Source of the DNA: Polystyrenella longa
GTDB lineage: Bacteria > Planctomycetota > Planctomycetia > Planctomycetales > Planctomycetaceae
Reading direction: 5' to 3'
Assembly: GCF_007750395.1 (NCBI RefSeq)
Contig: NZ_CP036281.1
Location: forward strand, 1,029,211 to 1,093,210
Length of the DNA stretch: 64,000 nucleotides
Shown: positions 18,903 to 27,676 of the stretch, piece by piece
Layout of the letters: each line of letters starts with the position of its first letter
Numbering within the stretch: the stretch's first letter is position 1
The notes under the pieces: model-generated
The model's input: the letters and a program-made list of their open reading frames with translations, nothing else
The model's database searches: none
What the model was told of the DNA's origin: nothing
Made by a program: the position numbers and the translations under genes

Positions 18903-19991
18903 ATGGCGTCCGACGATAGTGGTGACAAAACAGAAGACCCAACCGAGAGGAAGCGCTCGCAGGCCCGCGAACAAGGGAATGTGGCCAAAAGCGCTGACCT
19001 CAATGCGGCTGCGCTCATGTTGATGACGGCCGTGGTGATCTATTGGTACGCGATCCCACTCTGTGAATTCACCATGGATTTAATGCGGGCCAGTTTAAGC
19101 ACCGGAGTATCGTCCGACTCTGATCCCATCGTGCTGCTGGAACGGTTGCCTCAGACAGTAGAGGCGGTGGCCGCGGAAGTACTCCCGATTCTGTTGATGA
19201 TGTTTTCCACCGCCATCGCCATTAATCTATTACAGATCGGTTTTCTATTCTCACCCGAGGCGCTGCAACCGAAGATGTCTCGGTTAAACCCGCTGGAAGG
19301 GGTGAAACGGATCGTCTCTGTCCGGGCGTTGGCCAAACTGGCCACCAGCATTGGCAAATTGCTCGTGCTGATTGGAATCGCTTCTTACGTGATCTGGGGG
19401 GCAATCCCAGAATTTGGTGCACTTTCTCTGTTTGGAGTGGAGAGCACGCAGGTCCTGACGACGGTTAAGGACGAAACGGCGATGCTTGCCTTCAAGCTTT
19501 CAATGGCACTTCTTGTGATTGCGGGTCTCGATTATGCGTTCCAGAAATGGAAACATGAGGAAGACTTGAAGATGTCGAAGCAGGAAGTCCGGGAAGAGAT
19601 GAAGCAAATGGAAGGGGACCCGCACATCCGCGCTCGCCGCCGGGAAATCCACCGCCGTTTGGCGTCAGCGCAGGAAATGAGCCGCGTCCCCGAAGCTGAT
19701 GTCGTCATCACCAACCCGACTCACGTTTCCGTCGCCCTCAAATACGATCCTGAGACAATGCCTGCTCCCGTGGTGGTGGCGAAAGGGATGGGAGAAATCG
19801 CCCTGCGTATCCGCGAGATCGCCGCCCAGCACAAAATCCCCATTATCGAACGACCACCGCTTGCCCGGTCGCTCTACAAATCGGTGAAAGCAGGCCATCC
19901 GATTCCTGCCGATATGTATGAAGTCTTTGTGGAAATCATGGCCTACGTCTACCGATTGACGGGCAAAAAGCTTCCGGGTCAGCACTCCTGA
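18903..19991 (+). CDS. flhB: Flagellar export switch protein FlhB
   Basis: Export gate protein that changes substrate specificity from rod/hook to filament after self-cleavage. In the 362-residue product the start GDKTEDPTERKRSQAREQGN is typical, four membrane segments follow (about 38-60, 95-120, 145-170, 190-208), and the cytoplasmic domain has the cleavage motif NPTH at residues 271-274 in VVITNPTHVSVALKYD. The FliK seen earlier in the locus is its expected partner. flhA, often next to flhB, is not present downstream. Confidence 0.97.
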   Translation: MASDDSGDKTEDPTERKRSQAREQGNVAKSADLNAAALMLMTAVVIYWYAIPLCEFTMDLMRASLSTGVSSDSDPIVLLERLPQTVEAVAAEVLPILLMMFSTAIAINLLQIGFLFSPEALQPKMSRLNPLEGVKRIVSVRALAKLATSIGKLLVLIGIASYVIWGAIPEFGALSLFGVESTQVLTTVKDETAMLAFKLSMALLVIAGLDYAFQKWKHEEDLKMSKQEVREEMKQMEGDPHIRARRREIHRRLASAQEMSRVPEADVVITNPTHVSVALKYDPETMPAPVVVAKGMGEIALRIREIAAQHKIPIIERPPLARSLYKSVKAGHPIPADMYEVFVEIMAYVYRLTGKKLPGQHS

Positions 19992-20414
19992 TCAGAGGTT
20001 TCCCGATGAAACTCGTCGGCGAATGTTCTCGTGGTTGAAAAGCCAATGAGAGGCAGCCCATTATCGAGTTTCTGCTTACGTAAACTGCGCCAAGCGATTT
20101 ATTTTAACACCGTCTTGCCGGCTATAGTGCGTTTGCTGCTCGATTATGACGCAGTGATCCCCTCGATTCTGGGACGAACACTCCACTGGTTAGCAGGGTA
20201 GAATCGTCGTAAGTCATACCATTTGAATAAGATACAGTCAAAGTTTGCGCATTTTCACAGATTGGCACCAGTTTCGCTGCTGATCTGCATTTCAGCCCAA
20301 ATCGGCATTTTCGAACTGTTTTTGATCGATTTGCGGTTATACTGAGGCTTCTTAAGACAGCATATCTTTTATTTTTCTTATCCGTCTTATTTCTATTTTT
20401 TGGAGTTTTGTTTA
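19992..20414. other. Intergenic region flhB-STAS gene
   Basis: About 420 bp, A/T-rich toward the right end, with no supported gene. A minus-strand open frame over most of it is Lys/Arg/Ser-rich without any recognisable domain and is rejected. TATACT at 20338-20343 could be a -10 element for the STAS gene, but no -35 hexamer lies at the right distance. Confidence 0.35.
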
Positions 20415-20741
20415 ATGGAAACGAAACAGAGTACATTGCATGTCTATGAAGCGGGGACTTTAACAGTCGCTGGCTTTAATGGACACGATGTGCTTGAGCA
20501 CGTGAACATCGCCGAAGTGCGGAGTGAACTGCTGGAGCTCATCACAGAACACAATTGCGAGACTCTCGCGATTGACTTCACAGGAGTGAAACTGATTCCC
20601 AGTGGCTTATTGGGTCTGTTAGCTTCTCTACGCCAGCAAGGCGTTGATGTTCACCTTTACAATCCCTCTGATGATATACGAGAGGTGATGGAAATCACTA
20701 ATCTTCATAAGGTGATGCCGATGTATGAGGTCGAACTCTAA
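20415..20741 (+). CDS. Single STAS-domain protein (anti-sigma antagonist type)
   Basis: A 108-residue protein that is one STAS domain. The central strand-loop ETLAIDFTGVKLIPSGLLGL contains Ser in the loop where SpoIIAA-type antagonists are phosphorylated, and the C-terminal strand-helix VDVHLYNPSDDIREVMEI fits the fold. Such proteins bind anti-sigma factors or kinases. No partner kinase or phosphatase is adjacent, and the gene interrupts the flagellar locus between flhB and flgF. It has GGAG about 9 bp upstream and its own terminator, so it is probably transcribed separately. The start at 20415 is preferred over a TTG at 20400. Confidence 0.75.
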   Translation: METKQSTLHVYEAGTLTVAGFNGHDVLEHVNIAEVRSELLELITEHNCETLAIDFTGVKLIPSGLLGLLASLRQQGVDVHLYNPSDDIREVMEITNLHKVMPMYEVEL

Positions 20742-20770
20742 GAGTTCACCATCATCTCCAAACGACACAG

Positions 20771-20801
20771 AACTCCCGGCTGAAAGGTCGGGAGTTTTTT
20801 T
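20771..20801 (+). terminator. Intrinsic terminator after the STAS gene
   Basis: Perfect inverted repeat AACTCCCG / CGGGAGTT around a short loop, followed by a run of seven T. It lies 30 bp after the STAS stop codon and separates that gene from flgF. Confidence 0.9.
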
Positions 20802-20891
20802 GCGCGCTAAGCTTATGGTGAATAGGTGGAGTGGGTTGAGAAGGGTGATTGGGTTGCTGTTTCCGGTTGCGAAGAATTTGCCGATTTTGGT

Positions 20892-20919
20892 TAAGGAATC
20901 GATCGCGCGCTGCCGATAT
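20892..20919 (+). promoter_or_regulatory. Probable sigma-28 (FliA-type) promoter before flgF
   Basis: TAAGGAAT at 20892-20899 and GCCGATAT at 20912-20919, 12 bp apart, closely match the flagellar sigma-28 consensus (TAAAGTTT, 11 bp, GCCGATAA). The site lies 40 bp before flgF and after the STAS terminator, where a new promoter is needed for the rod/ring genes. Confidence 0.5.
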
Positions 20920-20959
20920 TAATCAGATAGCGGGGGCGCTTTGAATCGGGATCAATCAC

Positions 20960-21730
20960 ATGTTGTACGGGCTTTACTTATCTGCCCAGGGAGCCAACGC
21001 TCAATCACAGCGGTTGGACGTTATTGCGAACAACATCGCGAATGCCTCTACCACGGGATTCAAACGGGATCTGGCCATCTTTCGCCAGATGGACCCGCAT
21101 GACAAAGCGCTCGGACTGGATGAAGACCTCCCTCGCAACCTGAATGATCACACGGGCGGTTTAGTCCTCGACGAAGTCGCCACTGATTTCGCGAATGGTC
21201 CGTTGAGCGATACGGGGTCGAATCTCGATATTGCGATCACCGGCCCCGGTTTTCTGCAGGTGTCTGATGGTCAGAAACAATTCCTGACACGTGACGGGCA
21301 GATGTCGCTTAATGGCAATGGTGAACTGGTTACTCAGGAAGGCAGCATGCGTGTACTGAACGCTGCCGGCGTTCCCGTCACCTTGCCCCCCAATACAACG
21401 GACGTCTCCATTTCGGACACCGGAGCGGTCAGTATCTCCGTCGATAACAAAACGATGGTTCCCCTGACACAACTTGGTCTGGTCACTCCGCAGGATTTCA
21501 AATTGCTTGAAAAGCAAGGAGAGAACCTGTTTACGAGTCACGGACCGGTGGACCCCGCCGCTGCTAACGTCTCAGTCAAACAAGGATATCTGGAAGAGTC
21601 GAGTGTCGAACCCGTTTCAGAAATGCTGCAAATGATCGAGACATCCCGTGCTTTTGAATCGAACTTGAACATGGCGAAGTATCAGGATGAATCGCTAGGT
21701 CTGCTCCTCGGTTCACTTGCCCGCGTCTAA
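20960..21730 (+). CDS. flgF: Flagellar proximal/distal rod protein FlgF
   Basis: Rod subunit of the FlgF/FlgG family. The 256-residue product has the axial N-terminal motif (YLSAQGANAQSQRLDVIANN, IANASTTGFKRD), the mid-protein FLQVSDGQKQFLTRDGQMSL and the C-terminal rod motif (GYLEESSVEPVSEMLQMIET). FlgF rather than FlgG is assigned because it lies first of two paired rod genes and is less close to the FlgG consensus. Confidence 0.9.
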   Translation: MLYGLYLSAQGANAQSQRLDVIANNIANASTTGFKRDLAIFRQMDPHDKALGLDEDLPRNLNDHTGGLVLDEVATDFANGPLSDTGSNLDIAITGPGFLQVSDGQKQFLTRDGQMSLNGNGELVTQEGSMRVLNAAGVPVTLPPNTTDVSISDTGAVSISVDNKTMVPLTQLGLVTPQDFKLLEKQGENLFTSHGPVDPAAANVSVKQGYLEESSVEPVSEMLQMIETSRAFESNLNMAKYQDESLGLLLGSLARV

Positions 21731-21872
21731 GCCAGAACGGCACAGTATTACGGTCTCCAATTAATACAGCGAACAAACATAGTACGACTCTTCCAAAACA
21801 AGTTCAAACAGTCTCTGTTCTGCAGACCCGAGAACAGCTGACCGACAAGACCCTCTAGAGGGATGTAAAACC

Positions 21873-22676
21873 ATGAGTTTAAGATCATTACATTCTGCTG
21901 CCTCCGGTATGCAGGCAAATAACTTTCAGCTCGACGTGATCGCGAACAATATCGCGAACTCCGGGACGACAGGTTTTAAACAATCGCGTGCGAACTTTGA
22001 GGACGTCTACTACGAGCACTTAAAGCTTCCCGGCGTTCCAGACGCTCAGGGCAACCTGACTCCCATCGGGAAATCAGTCGGACTGGGTACCAAAGTCTCC
22101 GGTACGCAAATCGATTTTACTCAGGGGCCCTTAAACGTCACTGAAGGTCAGTTGGACCTGGCGATCGCAGGTGAAGGATTCTTTGAAGTCGTCAATCCTG
22201 ATGGCGGTCAGGGATTCACCCGAAACGGTGCTTTCACTTTGAATTCCAATGGTCAGGTCGTACTCGCCTCGTCCGACGTTGGTCGTGTATTGCAACCAAA
22301 TATTACGATCCCGCTCAACGCGCAGGATGTTTCGATCGGTAGCGACGGTCAGGTTACCTATCGTCTGGCTGGGGATACCGCGTTGACTCAGGCAGGGCAG
22401 ATTCAAACCACTCGATTCGCCAACTCAGGAGGATTATTGCAGGTTGGCGATTCTATCTACGTACCGACTGACGCTTCTGGTGCTCCTGTTCAAGGTATTC
22501 CTGGTACCGATGGTTACGGTCAGATTCGTCAGAACTATCTGGAGGAATCCAACGTCGAGCCTGTTAAAGAACTGGTCGGCCTGATCAAGACTCAGAGAAA
22601 CTTCGAACTGAACAGTCAGGTCGTTCAGGCTGCCGACCAGGCTCTGCAGTTGCTTGCCAACCTGCGACGATTCTAA
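21873..22676 (+). CDS. flgG: Flagellar distal rod protein FlgG
   Basis: Distal rod subunit that crosses the periplasm inside the P and L rings. The 267-residue product is a close match to the family: SLRSLHSAASGMQANNFQLD and VIANNIANSGTTGFKQSRAN, then a FFEVVNPDGGQGFTRNGAFT block and the C-terminal QNYLEESNVEPVKELVGLIK. GAGGG precedes the ATG. It lies directly between flgF and flgA, the standard order. Confidence 0.95.
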   Translation: MSLRSLHSAASGMQANNFQLDVIANNIANSGTTGFKQSRANFEDVYYEHLKLPGVPDAQGNLTPIGKSVGLGTKVSGTQIDFTQGPLNVTEGQLDLAIAGEGFFEVVNPDGGQGFTRNGAFTLNSNGQVVLASSDVGRVLQPNITIPLNAQDVSIGSDGQVTYRLAGDTALTQAGQIQTTRFANSGGLLQVGDSIYVPTDASGAPVQGIPGTDGYGQIRQNYLEESNVEPVKELVGLIKTQRNFELNSQVVQAADQALQLLANLRRF

Positions 22677-22744
22677 ATGATCTCGCGATTATCGATCTAC
22701 GTTCAGAAATTATTCTTTCGTTTAAGTGAAATGGAAACTGAGTG

Positions 22745-23824
22745 ATGTCTTCTTCTTTCAGAGACAACCGAAACTGGAACGGTGGCCTGTTGCTGGCGAG
22801 CACAATGCTCTGCTTCGCACTGACCAGCGTAACCCAGGCCGCGACCATTCAGTTCCGATCACAGTCCAGTGTTTCTACCGACGTGGTGACTCTCGGAGAT
22901 GTCGCGACTGTTTACGATCTCAATCCTCAAGTTGCCGTACGATTGCAGCAGATTGTGCTTCGTCCCGCTCCACCTGCAGGAGTGAAGATTCGTCTGTCCG
23001 TCGACGAAATTCGTTCTCGTTTGAAAGCCAGCGGCGTCAATATGCTGGCGGTTGAGATGCAGGGAAGCAGTACAATTGAAGTCATGAGTTCCGCAGCAAG
23101 CAGTCCAATTCAGCAGGCAAGTTACACCGCCCCCAATCCAGAAGCTAATGCACGACAGTTACAGCAGGCGGCTAAAGCCCTGAAACAGGCAATCCAGCAA
23201 TATCTAAAATCACAAAAGATCGAAGCCAAAATTGAACAGATCGAACTCGAAGTCAGCAAACAGGACATTCGTCTGTTGAAGTTCAACAGTGCTGCTGCCT
23301 ATCACGTGCAGGGGGGGCAGGCTCCCTGGTCTGCTCCACAGCATTTGAAAATCAGTCTGCTGGACGACAATCAGGCCATGCAGACGATGGTCGTCATTGT
23401 CACAGTGAAATCAGGTCCCACTGCTCTTGTCCCCCGGTACCAGATTCCTCGGGGTCAGGCTTTAACAGTAGATGACTTTGAATTCGTTCCCGTGGACCGA
23501 CTCTCGGTTAACATGCTGACCACTTATGAAGAAATTGAAGGAAAAGAGGCAGTGCAACCTCTCGCTGCAGGACGACCAGTCCTGGAGACGCAACTCAAGC
23601 CACTCGTTCTCGTTCGTCGCAACGCGATGGTAAAGGTGCATGCCCGAGTCGGTGGTGTCGAAGTGAACTCGTACTTCAAAGCATTAAAAGATGGCAGCCA
23701 CGGAGACTTGATCCAGGTTGAACCGCAATGGAAAACAAAAACACGACCGACTCCCATCAATGTTCGAATCAATGGTGTGAATGAAGCGGTCGTGGATACT
23801 GGCTCTGCTTCAGCGAGCCGTTAA
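22745..23824 (+). CDS. flgA: Flagellar P-ring assembly chaperone FlgA
   Basis: Periplasmic chaperone for FlgI polymerisation. The 359-residue product has a signal peptide (about 10-32, LLASTMLCFALTSVTQA), a middle region, and a C-terminal SAF domain (about 220-345; ALVPRYQIPRGQALTVDDFE, AGRPVLETQLKPLVLVRRNA). It is longer than the 219-residue enterobacterial protein because of the N-terminal half. GTG at 22742 is also possible, one codon upstream. Neighbours flgG and flgH support the call. Confidence 0.88.
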   Translation: MSSSFRDNRNWNGGLLLASTMLCFALTSVTQAATIQFRSQSSVSTDVVTLGDVATVYDLNPQVAVRLQQIVLRPAPPAGVKIRLSVDEIRSRLKASGVNMLAVEMQGSSTIEVMSSAASSPIQQASYTAPNPEANARQLQQAAKALKQAIQQYLKSQKIEAKIEQIELEVSKQDIRLLKFNSAAAYHVQGGQAPWSAPQHLKISLLDDNQAMQTMVVIVTVKSGPTALVPRYQIPRGQALTVDDFEFVPVDRLSVNMLTTYEEIEGKEAVQPLAAGRPVLETQLKPLVLVRRNAMVKVHARVGGVEVNSYFKALKDGSHGDLIQVEPQWKTKTRPTPINVRINGVNEAVVDTGSASASR

Positions 23825-23928
23825 GTTGATACGAAATAACAGCCAGAAATAAAAGAAAGACAGAACACGAAAAGACCGGTAAGACGGTCAACGGTTCAAA
23901 TCAACAAGAGTCTTCCGGGGGCGAAAAT

Positions 23929-24792
23929 ATGTGGGCGTTCAATTTCAAGACAAGAACTATGAATCACAAACAATCAACAATCCAGTCCACCATTGCTAGT
24001 TGCGGGAAAGTCATGTCCGGCAGCCTGTCGAGCACACTGTTGGCCGCATTGATCTGCCTGGCTCCTACGTCTGAGTTGAAAGCCCAATCTGCCCAACCAG
24101 TAGCCACTGCGAAGTCTGCTTCAGCGAATGTCGTCCTACGGGCGTCGGGTCAGCAGACCAAACGGAACGGAAAAATTCAACCCGTCGCTCAGCAGATGTT
24201 AGGACCGACCGGAATAGGTTACCCGCATGTAGAACGCCCACGCACCATTCGCGACTTCTCCTGGATTTATATTGAAGAGCCCGAACTGGAAGAGATTCGA
24301 CAGCACGACATTATTACTATTCTGGTCGACAAGAAATATCAGGATCGCGTGAATTCCAATTTCAACCGGACGCGGACTTCAACTTTCAAAGCGGAACTAA
24401 AGGAATTCTTACGAATCAGCGAAGATGGTAATCTAACCAACGCCGCCGAGAACCAACCTACGATCGATACGAATCTTCAGGGCAAACTAAACTCAACCGG
24501 AGCGACGAGCAATCAGGAAGGGATTCAATACCGAATTGCGGCCATCGTTGTCGAAGTCCTACCGAACGGTAACCTGGTTCTGGAAGCCCGGGACCGAATT
24601 GAAATTAACGGCGACGTATTCGTCTACACGCTCACGGGAATTCTGCCCAGCGATAAAGTGGCTGCTAACATGACTGCTACCAGCGAAAATATCTACAACC
24701 TGGACGTATCTAAAGATATGAAGGGGAAAGTGAGCGACAGCGTCAAGCGGCCCTGGGGCGTATGGCTGTACGACAAGTTCTCACCATTCTAA
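23929..24792 (+). CDS. flgH: Flagellar L-ring protein FlgH
   Basis: Outer-membrane L-ring subunit; its presence implies an outer membrane. The 287-residue product has an N-terminal export signal (about 30-52, STLLAALICLAPTSELKAQ), and the FlgH core: LEEIRQHDIITILVDKKY, a Thr/Asn-rich middle, and VVEVLPNGNLVLEARDRIEI with the ending WGVWLYDKFSPF. A clean lipobox like that of enterobacterial FlgH is not seen; Cys near residue 43 is not in a good context. GGGGGCG lies before the ATG. flgI follows. Confidence 0.9.
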   Translation: MWAFNFKTRTMNHKQSTIQSTIASCGKVMSGSLSSTLLAALICLAPTSELKAQSAQPVATAKSASANVVLRASGQQTKRNGKIQPVAQQMLGPTGIGYPHVERPRTIRDFSWIYIEEPELEEIRQHDIITILVDKKYQDRVNSNFNRTRTSTFKAELKEFLRISEDGNLTNAAENQPTIDTNLQGKLNSTGATSNQEGIQYRIAAIVVEVLPNGNLVLEARDRIEINGDVFVYTLTGILPSDKVAANMTATSENIYNLDVSKDMKGKVSDSVKRPWGVWLYDKFSPF

Positions 24793-24855
24793 GCGACATT
24801 AATTCATTCGAAAACTGATTCAACTTAACTTCTTCTCTAAATCGATCATCCACCA

Positions 24856-26010
24856 ATGGCAACAGGTTTTTTCATGTTCGAAATGTCTGAAAAACAATGG
24901 CGACGACTGGGCAACAGCCTGCTGGTGTGCCTGTTGCTATTGCAATTTACAGGTCGCTCAGAAGCGGCCAAAGTGGGCGATATCTGCCGGTTGGAAGGAA
25001 AAGAAGAAGTTGAATTGATGGGCCTGGGTCTGGTTATTGGTTTACAGGGAACAGGTGATGGGGGAGACAGCGCGACGACGATGCGTTCCCTCGCCACTGC
25101 TCTGACGTTGATGAACAATCCGATCGGTGTGCCAGATTTAAAAGATGCCGACAACGTTGCCGTAGTGATGATCACCGCGACGATTCCTGCGACTGGCTTA
25201 CGTCGCGGGCAGCATGTCGATTGCCACGTCAGTTCGATCCTGGGGGCGAAAAGTTTACGAGGAGGTCGCCTGCTCGCGGCCCCACTCGAAAACACATTAA
25301 TCTCGGACGACCAGGCGTTGGCGAAAGCTTCAGGCGGAATTGTCATTGAAGACGAAAAAAATCTGGTCAGCGGCAAAATCCCCAACGGAGTCCGGCTTCT
25401 ACAGGATGTCAGTTCTTTGGGCGGATTTCGTCTGGGACAAAAAACGGTGACTTTAATCATCGACAAGAACAAAGCCGACTACCGCACCGCTGATGCGATT
25501 GCCAAAAAGATTCATGACACGTTCAGTTATGTACGCATGAGTGAATTTACTGATTCGGCTCAGGGTGAAAATCAAAATGCCAACTTCGGCGAGTATGACA
25601 AATGGATTGATATCACGGAGACAACACTCACGATTGAAATTCCCGGGGCTTATCAAGAAGCTCCCAAACAGTTCATCTCGGAGTTGTTGAATATCTCGGT
25701 TGAAAACCCGAACTCTGCTGCGAGAGTGATCGTGAACAATTCAACGAAAACGATCATCATCACTGGTGAAGTTGAAATTTCACCAGTGGCCATTACGCAT
25801 AAGAACATGATTAACATCAATGTTGGCGGCGACACCTCGAGTGGTGCATTTGTCAAAATTGATTCTTCTAATCCGGACGAACAGTCGCCGCAGTTGAATG
25901 AGCTGAAACGGGCACTGGATCTGTTACAGGTTCCGGCCGAAGACAAAATTGACATCATTCGTGCTCTTGATGCGAGCGGCAAGCTGAATGCGACATTGAT
26001 TGAAAACTAA
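24856..26010 (+). CDS. flgI: Flagellar P-ring protein FlgI
   Basis: Periplasmic P-ring subunit that acts as the rod bushing. The 384-residue product has a signal peptide (about 14-38, NSLLVCLLLLQFTGRSEA) and the diagnostic early block GKEEVELMGLGLVIGLQGTG, GDGGDSATTMRSLATAL, then TIPATGLRRGQHVDCHVSS and the conserved C terminus (ALDLLQVPAEDKIDIIRALD). An internal start at 24874 is possible. A 15-bp tandem duplication spans its stop codon. Confidence 0.96.
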   Translation: MATGFFMFEMSEKQWRRLGNSLLVCLLLLQFTGRSEAAKVGDICRLEGKEEVELMGLGLVIGLQGTGDGGDSATTMRSLATALTLMNNPIGVPDLKDADNVAVVMITATIPATGLRRGQHVDCHVSSILGAKSLRGGRLLAAPLENTLISDDQALAKASGGIVIEDEKNLVSGKIPNGVRLLQDVSSLGGFRLGQKTVTLIIDKNKADYRTADAIAKKIHDTFSYVRMSEFTDSAQGENQNANFGEYDKWIDITETTLTIEIPGAYQEAPKQFISELLNISVENPNSAARVIVNNSTKTIIITGEVEISPVAITHKNMININVGGDTSSGAFVKIDSSNPDEQSPQLNELKRALDLLQVPAEDKIDIIRALDASGKLNATLIEN

Positions 26011-26026
26011 GTTGATTGAAAACTAA
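25996..26026 (+). repeat. 15-bp tandem duplication over the flgI stop codon
   Basis: TTGATTGAAAACTAA occurs at 25996-26010 (the last four codons and stop of flgI) and again at 26012-26026, one base apart. The second copy is untranslated if the first stop is used. Confidence 0.95.
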
Positions 26027-26084
26027 ACAGCGTTACTTTTCCTGGGGGGGAAAACAAACACAGAATTGAAGACAGGATAGAGTT

Positions 26085-26504
26085 ATGGAATCCATTTCCG
26101 CATTGAACAACCTGGGGGCGTTACAGAATTCTCGTGATCTCAATCAATTCACTCATACGCTACAAGCAGCGGGAGTGGGAGAGAAACCTGCTCTCGGCAT
26201 GGCGGCCAAACAGGCTGAGTCTGTCGAGGAAATGAAGACTGTCTTTCAGGAGTTCGTCGCCGGTACGTTCTACTCCACCATGCTGAAGTCGATGCACGCC
26301 ATGCACGACAAGCCTGCCTTCATGCACGGGGGCCAGGCGGAAGAAATGTTCCAGAACCAACTAGACCAGCACATCACCCGCGACCTTGCAGCCGAACATG
26401 GCGAAGACTTAGTCGCTCCTCTCTTACCTGCCTTCGCCCGTGAAGTGAAAAGCGATGTCCTCGCCAACGCTGTCAAAGGGCCGGGCATGCTTCCCCGACT
26501 ATAA
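26085..26504 (+). CDS. flgJ: FlgJ-like rod-binding protein (no muramidase domain)
   Basis: Rod scaffold or cap. The 139-residue product has only the N-terminal rod-binding domain: VEEMKTVFQEFVAGTFYSTM followed by LKSMHAMHDKPAFMHGGQAE and MFQNQLDQHITRDLA. The peptidoglycan hydrolase domain found in enterobacterial FlgJ is absent, as in many other phyla where a separate enzyme is used. It follows flgI and precedes the flgN/flgK genes. Confidence 0.85.
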   Translation: MESISALNNLGALQNSRDLNQFTHTLQAAGVGEKPALGMAAKQAESVEEMKTVFQEFVAGTFYSTMLKSMHAMHDKPAFMHGGQAEEMFQNQLDQHITRDLAAEHGEDLVAPLLPAFAREVKSDVLANAVKGPGMLPRL

Positions 26505-26902
26505 GATCCTGCAATGGAAGATCCTGCACTGAAAGTCCCTGAACTGACTAGGTCTGGACACCGTTTCCTGGCTAAATTGAACTCGGCAGAACGATGCCAT
26601 CTTCTTCGCGCCCCAATTTAATCTAATCCGGCGACCTTCCTCGGAAATGCCAATCTTTTGTAATTCGGTACTGAAAAGCAAAAGGTGGAAGAGTTGCGCG
26701 ATGATGCGGGCCGATTTAGAAGAATGGCGATTTTCCCGATATTCTTGTGGAAAGAGAACCATCGTTGTCACGGTTGCCATCAGAGCCTTTTTTCTGGTTC
26801 GGCAATCGAATCGACACCCTTGGCACGCAATACATCGGGAAGACATTATGAATTTGTGGGAAGTGGAAACTTCCCGGCAGCAACAGGCAGGGGGGCCTCA
26901 TT
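26505..26902. other. Intergenic region flgJ-flgN, no gene seen
   Basis: About 400 bp without a convincing gene. It opens with an 11-bp direct repeat AAGATCCTGCA (26503-26513 and 26518-26528). Open frames on both strands (for example 26647 and 26685 on plus, 26499-26846 on minus) have no recognisable domain and overlap real genes. G-rich AGGGGGG just before 26903 is the likely ribosome binding site for the next gene. Confidence 0.4.
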
Positions 26903-27391
26903 ATGGCTGCGGAAATCGCGGAGAAAATCCGCGCTTATCTGACCGAACTGGTCAATACGCAAACGGAACTGATGACTTTGTTCCGTGATCGTGGGTCTTA
27001 TCTCTATGGAGATAACCCCCAGCTGATTAATCAGTTTTTACAGAGTAAGACAGAACTGGTACAGAAATTAAGCCTCAAGCTTCAGCAACGCGAGCAGCTA
27101 CTTCAGCAGGCAAGCGTAGCGGGTTTTACGGCGAACTCGCTCCAGGAAGTCGTCTCTCGTTTCACCGGGATCGACACCTCTGAACTTTCCAAGCTGGTTG
27201 ATCTGTCGATGCGACTGACTTTGCATCTGCGACAGGAAATCTGGAAACAGTGGGTCTTTTTACAGCGTAGTCATCAGCACTACAGCGAAGTGCTCGACCT
27301 GATTGCGTTCCAGGGTAAAACGTCGCCCACCTACCATGCCCGATCTAATCAGGAAGCTTCAGGCGGAGCGATACTGGATGCTTCAGCCTGA
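26903..27391 (+). CDS. Probable FlgN-family export chaperone
   Basis: A 162-residue, almost fully helical protein (IRAYLTELVNTQTELMTLFR, then Gln/Lys/Leu-rich helices with LQQREQLLQQ). FlgN keeps the hook-junction proteins FlgK and FlgL unfolded until export, and its gene usually sits just before flgK, as here. FlgN sequences are poorly conserved, so the call rests on fold type, length and position more than on motifs. A non-homologous flagellar helper is possible. Confidence 0.65.
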   Translation: MAAEIAEKIRAYLTELVNTQTELMTLFRDRGSYLYGDNPQLINQFLQSKTELVQKLSLKLQQREQLLQQASVAGFTANSLQEVVSRFTGIDTSELSKLVDLSMRLTLHLRQEIWKQWVFLQRSHQHYSEVLDLIAFQGKTSPTYHARSNQEASGGAILDASA

Positions 27392-27676
27392 TTCGAATGC
27401 CTGCCCATTCACGAACTGGGTTTGACCCACCCTCAAGTCGTGCTTGGCAATCGTAGTCTCACTTGAACGATATTGAAACGGATTTTGATAAGACGACCTG
27501 TCGGACTGAATAGTAACGAAAAGAAACATTTGCTGTTTCTTCGTTCATCATCAGTTCGGTTTTCACAACGGACCTGTACGAAGAGTAAGCCGACTTGGAT
27601 GTAGACCTGATGGTCTCACGAGTGCTGAATCTCTTCAAACTCCGGGAAGCCCACACTTCACCCGGGGAGGAACAAG

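Noticed and set aside
20122-20436. 104-residue minus-strand open frame before the STAS gene
   Set aside because: Lies in an A/T-rich intergenic region, overlaps the STAS ribosome binding site and shows no family likeness.
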